The translations under genes and the position numbers were made by a program. DNA of 64,000 nucleotides from an uncultured Colwellia sp. (GTDB lineage: Bacteria; Pseudomonadota; Gammaproteobacteria; Enterobacterales; Alteromonadaceae): contig CAJXYE010000004.1 of NCBI GenBank assembly GCA_913063325.1, positions 58,202-122,201 of the forward strand, written 5' to 3'. The notes under the pieces are model-generated. The model did not search any database. It saw nothing but the letters and a program-made list of their open reading frames with translations, and had not been told where the DNA came from. Below are positions 27,254 through 34,654 of the stretch, one piece after another (positions within the stretch are counted from its first letter, which is position 1; each line of letters starts with the position of its first letter).

Positions 27254-28971
27254 GTTATGACATTTGTATAGTCGGAAGCGGCGCCGGCGCCTCGCCAATT
27301 GCTCATCAATTAGCACAAGCCGGTGCTAAAGTCTTAGTCCTTGAAAAAGGACCTTGGTTAACTGAAAAAGAATTTTTCAAAGATGAACTAACCATTAGCA
27401 TTCATGACGCCTACAATCCAAAATTAACTGATGAACAGCACGTTATTGAAGAAGAGTACCTTGATGAAAACGACAAACCTTTTTGGCAAGGTGAAAAAAC
27501 CAGTGATTCAGGCTGGAGCTGGTGGAATGGTAACGTAGTTGGTGGCTCGTCAAATTTCATGAGTGGTTATTTTCATCGCTTAAAACCAATTGATTTTCGT
27601 TTGAAATCTGAATTTGGAGCAATAAAAGGCGCTAACGTCGCCGACTGGCCAATAAGTTATGATGAACTTGAACCTTATTATGCAAAAGTAGAACGTGAAG
27701 TGGGTGTATCTGGCCGTGTGGTAGATCATCCACATCAAGAACCACGTTCAACAGACTTTCCTTATCCGCCCATTGCTGAATTACCCATGTCTTCATGGAT
27801 AGATAAAGCAGCGAAAAAAATTGGCTATCATGCAATCCCAGTACCTAGAGCCATTTTATCTGAACCAGCTATGGGCAGACGCAGCTGTGAATATTCCGGC
27901 TATTGCAGTAGTTATGGCTGTGCTTCTGGCGCAAAAGGCAGTGGTAGAGCAGCACTATTAAACCATGCCGTAGCTACAGGCAACTGCACCATTAAAGCTA
28001 ATGCCAAGGTTTATAAAATCGCTTCCGATAAAGATGGCAAGATTACTGCTGTGCACTATTACGACAGTATTGGACGTAAAAAACTAGTCAGTGCCAAAAT
28101 CTATGTGGTGGCTTGTCAGGCCGTAGAAACCTCACGTTTATTACTGGCCTCCACTGGTGAGAAATTCCCCCAAGGCTTAGCCAATAATAGCGGTCAGGTC
28201 GGTAAGAACTTATTGTTTAGTGGTGGTGGTACAGGACAAGGTGACTTTAATTATGCTGACTTATCTGAACAAAAAGTTAATGAATTAAAAAAAGTGGGCC
28301 CCTTTATTAATCGCGCCTTGCAAGATTGGTATCAAATTAGTGATAACAGTTTTACTGGCGCCAATAAAAAAGGTCAAGTCAAAGGTGGCACCATAGACTT
28401 TTTATTCCATCAAAATCCCATTGCTAGAGCACGTGGTACACAGTGGGGACTCAGTAAAAGTGGTGATGAACAGTTACTGTGGGGCGAAGATTTAAAGCAA
28501 AGTTTAAAAACAGAATTTACCAGTTATAAAACACTACGTTTTGAAGTGTTTAATGACTGGCTGCCTACTGATGATTGTTTTGTCAGTTTAGATAACGAAG
28601 TGACCGATCAATGGGGCGACCCGGTAGCCAAAGTACGTATTGGTTACCATGACCACGACCTTGAGGTAGGCGAGTACTTATCGAAAAAAGCAGAAAAACT
28701 ACTTGAAGCCTTAGGCGCAAAAAACGTCTCATCTTCGGTCAGTGGTTACCCTTCTACAAACTTAATGGCTGGCGGCTGTCGCTTTGGTAATGATGCCAAG
28801 ACCTCAGTGCTCAATAAAAACTGCCAAGCCCATGAAGTTGATAACCTGTATGTCACTGATGGTTCGTTTATGCCAACGGGCGGCAGCGTACCTTATACCT
28901 TTACTATTTATGCAAATGCTTTTCGGGTTGCAGATAAAATAAAGGCGCACTGGTTAACGCTACAAAGCTAA
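27250..28971 (+). CDS. GMC family FAD-dependent oxidoreductase (sugar/alcohol dehydrogenase type)
   Basis: This 573-residue flavoprotein is the large subunit. The FAD-binding start CIVGSGAGASPIAHQLAQAG is followed by LVLEKG, GGSSNFMSGYFHR and a cysteine-containing stretch (SCEYSGYCSSYGCASGAKG) of the gluconate-dehydrogenase-type family. The end shows GGCRFGNDAKTSVLN and YVTDGSFMPTGGSVPYTFTIYANAFR. It lacks its own signal and would be carried out by the Tat-signal subunit 3. The usual membrane cytochrome c subunit is not encoded nearby, so the electron acceptor is open. The substrate cannot be told. Confidence 0.88.
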   Translation: MSYDICIVGSGAGASPIAHQLAQAGAKVLVLEKGPWLTEKEFFKDELTISIHDAYNPKLTDEQHVIEEEYLDENDKPFWQGEKTSDSGWSWWNGNVVGGSSNFMSGYFHRLKPIDFRLKSEFGAIKGANVADWPISYDELEPYYAKVEREVGVSGRVVDHPHQEPRSTDFPYPPIAELPMSSWIDKAAKKIGYHAIPVPRAILSEPAMGRRSCEYSGYCSSYGCASGAKGSGRAALLNHAVATGNCTIKANAKVYKIASDKDGKITAVHYYDSIGRKKLVSAKIYVVACQAVETSRLLLASTGEKFPQGLANNSGQVGKNLLFSGGGTGQGDFNYADLSEQKVNELKKVGPFINRALQDWYQISDNSFTGANKKGQVKGGTIDFLFHQNPIARARGTQWGLSKSGDEQLLWGEDLKQSLKTEFTSYKTLRFEVFNDWLPTDDCFVSLDNEVTDQWGDPVAKVRIGYHDHDLEVGEYLSKKAEKLLEALGAKNVSSSVSGYPSTNLMAGGCRFGNDAKTSVLNKNCQAHEVDNLYVTDGSFMPTGGSVPYTFTIYANAFRVADKIKAHWLTLQS

Positions 28972-29071
28972 CAAAAAGTAAGGACTCTCATTCGACACTG
29001 AATTTCTGGCTAGATGTACTAAGCTCAGGCATAATCCAAGCAATTAAGTGACATTATTATTAGGATTTAAC

Positions 29072-29935
29072 ATGATCTATAGCATGACTGCATTCTCTCG
29101 CATTGAAATTAAGGGCGATTGGGGCAACGCCGTTTGGGAGATTCGCTCAGTTAATCAAAGATTTCTTGAGACTTATTTTCGTTTACCTGAGCAATTTCGT
29201 GGTATAGAGCCTGTTTTACGTGAGCGTTTTCGTAAACAACTTAATCGCGGCAAAGTAGAGTGTAACTTACGTTTTAATGCCAATGCAGCAAACAAAAGCG
29301 AATTAGCTCTTAATGAAAAGCTAGCACTACAACTTATTGAACATGCCAACTGGATAAATAACCACACCCTTAACAGCCAAGTGAACCCACTTGAAGTTAT
29401 GCGCTGGCCTGGTGTGATGGAAGCTCCTGAAAGCGATATGTCATCAATTCAAGCGGAGTTACTTGCCGCATTTGATCAAGCACTGAAAGACTTTATTGCC
29501 GCTCGCGCCAGCGAAGGTGAGAACCTTAAGGTGATGATTGAGCAACGTCTTGATGCTATTTCTGGTGAAGCCGATAAAGTACAAAATCATATGCCAGACG
29601 TCATTGCATGGCAGCGTAATCGCATCATCGAAAAATTCACTGACGCTAAAATTGATTTAGATTCAGGCCGTGTTGAGCAAGAGTTAGTTTTATTAGCGCA
29701 AAAAATGGATGTAGCCGAAGAACTTGACCGCTTAAACAGCCATGTAACTGAAACGAAGAAAATCTTGCAAAAAGGTGGCGCACAAGGTCGTCGTTTAGAT
29801 TTCATGATGCAAGAATTTAACCGCGAGGCGAATACCTTAGGCTCGAAGTCTATTAATACCGACGTTACCGCCAGCGCAGTAGAGTTAAAAGTATTAATTG
29901 AACAAATGCGCGAGCAGATTGCAAACATCGAATAA
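29072..29935 (+). CDS. yicC: YicC family endoribonuclease
   Basis: From the ATG at 29072 this is a 287-residue protein, the exact E. coli YicC length. It begins MIYSMTAFSR, with the conserved N-terminal NQRFLETYFRLPEQFR region. The C-terminal DUF1732 part has RLDFMMQEFNREANTLGSKS. YicC proteins are RNases reported to act on small RNAs. AGGA at 29062-29065 supports this start over the GTG at 29048. In many gammaproteobacteria yicC lies directly divergent from rph; here three redox genes separate them. Confidence 0.94.
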   Translation: MIYSMTAFSRIEIKGDWGNAVWEIRSVNQRFLETYFRLPEQFRGIEPVLRERFRKQLNRGKVECNLRFNANAANKSELALNEKLALQLIEHANWINNHTLNSQVNPLEVMRWPGVMEAPESDMSSIQAELLAAFDQALKDFIAARASEGENLKVMIEQRLDAISGEADKVQNHMPDVIAWQRNRIIEKFTDAKIDLDSGRVEQELVLLAQKMDVAEELDRLNSHVTETKKILQKGGAQGRRLDFMMQEFNREANTLGSKSINTDVTASAVELKVLIEQMREQIANIE

Positions 29936-29961
29936 CTTTCAAACAAATTTTCATCAATATT

Positions 29962-29999
29962 AAGCCATAGCTAAGTAATACCTTAACTATGGCTTTTTT
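29962..29999 (+). terminator. Terminator after yicC
   Basis: AAGCCATAG (29962-29970) pairs with CTATGGCTT (29987-29995), followed by a T run on the plus strand. It lies 26 bp beyond the yicC stop. Confidence 0.85.
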
Positions 30000-30084
30000 A
30001 TGAGCAATCAAACATACCAGCATAGTAATAGAACATATTGCTTGCTATAACATCTGTAGAGCTTTTTATAAGGATATCTGCAAG

Positions 30085-30750
30085 ATGATCACACTTTCAC
30101 CAGAGCAATGCCGCGTTATCGGTGTCATGTTAGAAAAAGAAACCACCACACCAGAACAATACCCACTTTCGCCAAATGGCATTCTCATTGGTTGCAATCA
30201 AAAAAGCAGTCGTGAGCCGGTTATGTCTCTTTCTGAAGAAGATATTCAAAACGTTATTGATGAGCTGGTACAAATGAACCAGTTGATGGTAGATCACAAA
30301 GCATCAAGTAGAGTGAATAAGTACTTCCATCGCTTCTGTAATACCGAATTTGGCAGCTTACAATTCACAGCCCAGCAAAGAGCAATTATCTGTGTACTCT
30401 TTCTGAGAGGCCCACAAACACCGGGTGAAATAAGAACGCGTACTAATCGCCTAGCAGATTTTTCCGATGTGAATGAAGTAGAAACAGTATTACAGCAGCT
30501 GCTCGATTTAAACGGTCAAACCTTGGTTAAAAAACTTGAAAAAGAGCCTGGAAGACGTGATTGCCGCTATGTGCATTTACTGGCTGAATTTGATGAAGCT
30601 AGCTTAATTACATCCTCTTCGAGTCAAACTGAGGTCACTCCCTCTGAAAGTAAGACTCAACTAAGCCAACGAGTCACTGAGTTAGAACAACAAGTTGCCT
30701 CGTTAACTGAGCAAGTAGCCACTTTAACTGAGTTATTTGAGGCTCAGTAA
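30085..30750 (+). CDS. YceH family (DUF480) protein
   Basis: This 221-residue protein matches the YceH/DUF480 family. It has a winged-helix-like N-terminal half (LSPEQCRVIGVMLEKETTTP, YPLSPNGILIGCNQKSSREPV) and a second similar module (QQRAIICVLFLRGPQTPGEIRTRTNRL), ending RRDCRYVHLL. After a low-complexity linker, the last 35 residues form a heptad-like coiled coil (VTELEQQVASLTEQVATL). The function is unknown beyond an expected DNA-binding or protein-binding role. It has its own promoter, since a terminator follows yicC. Confidence 0.92.
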   Translation: MITLSPEQCRVIGVMLEKETTTPEQYPLSPNGILIGCNQKSSREPVMSLSEEDIQNVIDELVQMNQLMVDHKASSRVNKYFHRFCNTEFGSLQFTAQQRAIICVLFLRGPQTPGEIRTRTNRLADFSDVNEVETVLQQLLDLNGQTLVKKLEKEPGRRDCRYVHLLAEFDEASLITSSSSQTEVTPSESKTQLSQRVTELEQQVASLTEQVATLTELFEAQ

Positions 30751-30785
30751 TCACTCTTTACAGTTAAATTAAATCGCTCAAAGGC

Positions 30786-30813
30786 AAAGCACCTTCACAA
30801 GTCAGGTGTTTTT
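30786..30813 (+). terminator. Probable terminator after the YceH-family gene
   Basis: AAGCACCT (30787-30794) pairs with AGGTGTTT (30804-30811) through one G-U pair, around a 9-nt loop, then T residues. It lies 36 bp past the stop. The rest of the gap up to 30951 shows nothing clear. Confidence 0.6.
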
Positions 30814-30951
30814 CCTTAGTTAACCCATATGTAGTCGTTACCACCACTCTATTGTCAAAACTTGTAAAGTAAGTGAAAAATTATGTGCGCATTTCATTGA
30901 ACAGTATAAAATGCATAATGAAACCACTCCTTATTATGGAAAATAGTTTTT

Positions 30952-31418
30952 ATGGGTAACGCCTTACTGTTCTTAAGCTTTTTATCTACTTCTCTATTTA
31001 CGTTTACCGCGCAAGCTGATAATCAGCAAACGAATAACCAAGATGCTCAAGTAGGTAAAAAAACAAACGAATCTGCCATCATACTTACTGAACAGCAAAA
31101 AAATCAGTGTGCTTAATATTGTAGTGATGGTGATGATAAGCATCATGGCGCTGAGTAAAATAGGGATAAGTGTTACACCGTTTATTGCTGCCATAGGCGC
31201 AATTTCATTAGGAGCAGGCCTCGCATTACAAGGCTTATTAGCTAATTATGCAGCCGGGTTTAATATCATTATTATTCGTCCCTTTGTTGTTGGTGATACC
31301 ATCGAAGTACAGGGAGTAATAGGTATAGTTAAAGAAGTACAACTCGCTTATACCATTATCTATAATGAAGATTCGGCCGAGATAACGATTCCCAATAAAC
31401 ATATCGTGGGTGAAAAGT
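30952..31418 (+). pseudogene. Decayed mechanosensitive channel gene (MscS family)
   Basis: An ATG at 30952 opens 54 codons encoding a signal peptide (MGNALLFLSFLSTSLFTFTAQA) and a short polar stretch, then a stop. One base out of frame, from about 31109, comes an MscS-type pore helix and beta domain: GAISLGAGLALQGLLANYAAGF, IIIRPFVVGDTIEVQG and ITIPNKHIVGE. The first membrane helices between the two parts are missing and the C-terminal domain is cut at about 31418, where sequence of an opposite-strand GGDEF remnant begins. The ORF continues a few codons through that remnant (LLLDRFSKIISKRE), which is not channel sequence. A functional channel is unlikely. Confidence 0.8.
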
Positions 31419-32006
31419 TGTTGCTCGATCGTTTCTCTAAGATTATTAGCAAGCGCGAATAAAGCACTACCATCTTCAGGCAAAATTATGAGGAAATTAT
31501 CACTATGCCAATGAACAAGATAAGCATTTTAGGGATGTTTTTCTGAATAATATTAACTAAGTTAATTAAGATATCATCGCCAACACTCGGGCCATAACTA
31601 TCATTAATTCGCTTAAAATTATCCATGTTCAGCTGCAATAGACTAAAGCCTCGTCCTTGCTGCTCAGCCTCAGTAATACAACGATGTAATATTGCTTGTC
31701 CAGCACGTCTATTTAATGCGTTAGTTAACGGGTCTTTTTTCGCAAGCTCTTCAAATGCTTGTGTTATTCACCCTAACTCAGCCAAGCGTCGATAAATAAA
31801 GATAACTAAACTAAAAGTTAAGGTAACGCCGAGTGGTAAGAATTCATCAAGCTCCCAATGTTCATGCTCCTTTACTATGCTAACGACTAACTCTAAAACA
31901 TCGTAGCTGGCAAATAAAATAAAATAAAAAGCAGCCCATTAATCGCGAGTAACCACAGGCCATCTCTAATGAAAGTGCTTTTATGCAAATATTTATAGTG
32001 CAACAT
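31419..32006 (-). pseudogene. Decayed membrane-bound GGDEF protein
   Basis: Read leftward from an ATG at 32006, the frames encode membrane helices (FIRDGLWLLAINGLLFILF, then after a frameshift TLTFSLVIFIYRRLAELG). An in-frame TGA follows, then KKDPLTNALNRRAGQAILH and MDNFKRINDSYGPSVGDDILINLVN, clear GGDEF-domain sequence. After a second frameshift come NAYLVHWHSDNFLIILPEDG and ANNLRETIE. The active-site GGDEF position reads HSDNF. With two frameshifts, a stop, a lost active site and a cut C-terminus, it is a pseudogene. Its end abuts the mscS remnant at about 31419. Confidence 0.85.
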
Positions 32007-32212
32007 AATTAATACCTAGAATAATTCCATCTTTCCATATTCTACTAAACAATTATTGAATGCGAGTGATTTTTACTCAACCATATACCAACCACCAATA
32101 TAATTATTCGTAATCAAATATAACTCGACTCAGTTACAAGAGTTTGATTCAAGACATGATAATTAATAAAGCTTATGCCATAGTTAAGCATACCAAATAC
32201 TGAGGGGCCCTC

Positions 32213-33541
32213 ATGTTAAATGATATAACCGAAATTGTTGAAGCCGTTTCTAATAGTTATGGAGATGAGTTTCTTAGTCAAATAACTTTAGCTCTCAACA
32301 AAGCTATTGCTGCCGATTACACCTTTATTGCTCGGTTAGATGCACAAGCACACCGCTGTAAAACAGAGGTGTTAGTTGCCAAGGGTAAAATTGTCGATAA
32401 CTTTGACTACTCCCTAGAAAATACCCCTTGCGCTAATGTCGCAGATGATTCGGTCTGTTTTTATGCCAAAGATATCTGTAAATACTTCCCTAAAGACCAA
32501 TTATTGGTTGATATGAATATTCAAGCCTATTTGGGCACTCCTCTGCTTGATTCCAAGCAACAAGTGATAGGTATCATTGTCGCATTGTTCGAAACAGAAC
32601 ATAAAAAACAAGAAGAAACCTCGGCATTATTTCAACTATTTTCTGGTCGCATTGCCGCGGAATTTGAACGAATCGATTACGAACAATCACTTGAAGAAAA
32701 AATAGCGGTTCGAACATCCGAGCTATCTGAAACAGTCAGACAGCTACAAACGACCCAAAAGCAGTTAGTTGAGTCTGAAAAGATGTCGGCGCTAGGTAAT
32801 TTGGTGGCAGGGGTTGCTCACGAGGTAAATACACCATTAGGCATAGCCATAACAACCCATAGCATCATGGCTGATGAGCTAAAGAAACTAGAAGATAAAC
32901 TTGATAGCAAGAGCCTCAGCATGAAAGATATGGAGAGTTTTCGGCACACGGCTAACTCAGCAATATCTATGCAAGGAGATAATCTAGTTCGCGCTAAAAA
33001 TTTGATGGAAAACTTTAAAAAGACGGCTGCAGACCAACATCAACTAGAAATAGAAACCTTAGATATTAGTCAATATTACCAACAAGTCATTTCAACATTA
33101 CGTTCAATTTTAAAACCTCAGAAAGTTAACCTTGAAATAGAGTGCCAAGATAAAATAATTTTAGCGACCTACCCTGGTGTTCATGCACAAATATTAACTA
33201 ACTTGATCAGTAACAGCGTTAAACATGGCTTCTCGAATAACAATAATGATGGTACCTATGACGTTAACCAAGAAAACAAAATAACTATCATCATTAAACA
33301 ACTTCCATCGGGTGAAGTGAAGGTCAGCTACTGCGACAATGGCCGTGGCTTATCTAAAAATGCCGAACAACATGTTTTTGAACCCTTCTTTACCACTGCA
33401 CGTAAGCAAGGCGGTATTGGTTTAGGCATGTCTATAGTCTTTAATTTAATTAATCAAAAACTCAATGGCTCAATTGAATTAAAAAATGCTAACACTGGTG
33501 CATGTTTCCACTATAAATTTAGAGCAACACCAGCTATATAG
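32213..33541 (+). CDS. GAF-domain sensor histidine kinase (orphan)
   Basis: This 442-residue cytoplasmic kinase has an N-terminal GAF domain (about 15-155, with TFIARLD, CKTEV and YLGTPLLDSKQQVIGIIVAL). A coiled-coil linker (about 158-190) leads to a HisKA helix with NLVAGVAHEVNTPLGIA (His near 203). The ATPase domain has NLISNSVKHGF, DNGRGLS, FEPFFTTARKQGGIGLGMSIV. No response regulator is adjacent. The H-box is nearly the same as in the Cache-domain kinase at 61868-63922, so the two are related. A GAGGGG ribosome site precedes the ATG at 32213. The 206 bp upstream hold nothing else I can identify. Confidence 0.9.
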   Translation: MLNDITEIVEAVSNSYGDEFLSQITLALNKAIAADYTFIARLDAQAHRCKTEVLVAKGKIVDNFDYSLENTPCANVADDSVCFYAKDICKYFPKDQLLVDMNIQAYLGTPLLDSKQQVIGIIVALFETEHKKQEETSALFQLFSGRIAAEFERIDYEQSLEEKIAVRTSELSETVRQLQTTQKQLVESEKMSALGNLVAGVAHEVNTPLGIAITTHSIMADELKKLEDKLDSKSLSMKDMESFRHTANSAISMQGDNLVRAKNLMENFKKTAADQHQLEIETLDISQYYQQVISTLRSILKPQKVNLEIECQDKIILATYPGVHAQILTNLISNSVKHGFSNNNNDGTYDVNQENKITIIIKQLPSGEVKVSYCDNGRGLSKNAEQHVFEPFFTTARKQGGIGLGMSIVFNLINQKLNGSIELKNANTGACFHYKFRATPAI

Positions 33542-33546
33542 CACTA

Positions 33547-33859
33547 ATACCAAGTTGATTAAGTTCTTTCCCGCTCAGCGAGAATTAAAAGGCTTACAAA
33601 CAAGGCATTGATTGATGAGAATGGTTATTCAGGAGAATAAGCTCCTGCATTCTCTAAGAAGCTACATCCTTGTAGCGTCCTTATCAAAATCAATAACGTA
33701 GTGTGTAAGTCATTAAAACTCGCCCTTGGGAGCTTAATCGATGTCCATTAACTTTGTTAAATTCATTTGAGTTAGAGTGACTAAACCGGAATAAATTCGC
33801 CTTGTTATTGAACATCGAGCACAGCTCTGAGTAGGGAAGAAATTTAATCAAATTGGTAT
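33547..33859. mobile_element. MITE-like element, family 2 (313 bp)
   Basis: The left end is ATACCAAGTTGATTAAGTT and the right end is the inverse of ATACCAATTTGATTAAATT, giving imperfect terminal repeats of about 37 bp that include TTCCC and CTCAG blocks. It is non-coding. The right 37 bases recur perfectly at the end of the window (from 63926). It lies 5 bp after the kinase stop, upstream of the nrdGD control region. Confidence 0.7.
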
Positions 33860-33961
33860 AATCTCCATCAAATGATGAGCTGAAAAACCTACCCTAATTA
33901 ACGTTGTAAATCTGTAACTCCCGCAGCGGACAAACTGTCCCCTAATATTAAAGAAACAACA

Positions 33962-34008
33962 AAACCACATCTTGTGTGTGGATATTGAATAAACACTACA
34001 TCTTGTGT
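33962..34008. promoter_or_regulatory. Two NrdR-like boxes upstream of nrdGD
   Basis: ACACTACATCTTGTGT (33993-34008) matches the 16-bp NrdR box ACACWATATATWGTGT at all but two positions. A second, weaker copy, AAACCACATCTTGTGT, lies at 33962-33977. The spacer is 15 bp and the centres are 31 bp apart, the usual three-turn arrangement of paired NrdR boxes. NrdR, encoded elsewhere, is the general repressor of ribonucleotide reductase genes. Confidence 0.75.
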
Positions 34009-34034
34009 TTATTTTGATGCTGACGCTAATTAGC

Positions 34035-34077
34035 ATGATCTAGATCAATAAGTCACAACCATCAAATGCTATATATT
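34035..34077 (+). promoter_or_regulatory. FNR-like box and -10 of the nrdGD promoter
   Basis: ATGATCTAGATCAA (34035-34048) matches the FNR box TTGAT-N4-ATCAA at 9 of 10 defined positions. TATATT at 34072-34077 is a fitting -10; with a start at about 34083, the box centre is at -41.5, the classical position for FNR activation. This fits a gene pair needed only without oxygen. Confidence 0.75.
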
Positions 34078-34117
34078 GTGCCTATAAAAACAATAACCAC
34101 TATATATAGGTGATTTG

Positions 34118-34654
34118 ATGGACTTTAACTGCATAACCCCTAGTGTCGTTTTCCAAGAAGTTCCAGATGAAATCAGTCTATGCTTTAGCATTACTGGTTG
34201 TAAGCTTGGCTGTAAAGGCTGTCATAGTACCGAGTTATGGCATTCAAAAAACGGTATGGCATTAACAAACCAAGCTTTTATTCTATGGCTTAAGAAGTAT
34301 AAAGGTTTGATCAGCTGCGTAGTATTTTTTGGCGGTGAGTGGCAAGCAAATGCTTTAATTGAAAAACTACAGATTGCGAAAAGCTTTGGCCTTAAAACTT
34401 GCCTTTACTCCGGTGAAGAGGCTGAAGAAAAATATATTGACCTTAGAATTACACAGCATCTCAATTTTTTAAAAACAGGTGCTTGGCGAGATGAGTTAGG
34501 TGGCCTAGAAAGTACTCACACTAATCAAGTATTTCGTGATTTGACTACAGGCGAAAAACTTAACCACCTTTTTGTTAAAAACTCAGATAACAATTCATAT
34601 AACAACCCACAGAAAAATAACTCACTTTTAGGAGTAGGCAATGTTGCGGCTTAA
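34118..34654 (+). CDS. nrdG: Anaerobic ribonucleotide reductase activating protein
   Basis: This 178-residue radical SAM enzyme uses a [4Fe-4S] cluster to make the glycyl radical on NrdD. The cluster motif is CKLGCKGC (Cys28, Cys32, Cys35). VVFFGGEW holds the SAM-binding GGE, and LKTGAWRDELGGLES follows. It has a longer C-terminal tail than E. coli NrdG (154), ending in an Asn-rich stretch. The ATG at 34118 has AGGTGA upstream; a TTG directly before it is a less likely start. Unlike E. coli, nrdG precedes nrdD, and their reading frames overlap by 14 nt. Confidence 0.92.
   Translation: MDFNCITPSVVFQEVPDEISLCFSITGCKLGCKGCHSTELWHSKNGMALTNQAFILWLKKYKGLISCVVFFGGEWQANALIEKLQIAKSFGLKTCLYSGEEAEEKYIDLRITQHLNFLKTGAWRDELGGLESTHTNQVFRDLTTGEKLNHLFVKNSDNNSYNNPQKNNSLLGVGNVAA

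Noticed and set aside
31109..31462. A 117-residue ORF that looks like a short MscS channel gene
   Set aside because: It lacks the N-terminal helices and a ribosome site, and its last residues are antisense to a GGDEF remnant, so I treat it as part of a pseudogene.
33860..33961. Possible riboswitch upstream of nrdGD
   Set aside because: I looked for a cobalamin-type box and found no matching conserved core; the regulatory sites seen are protein-binding boxes.
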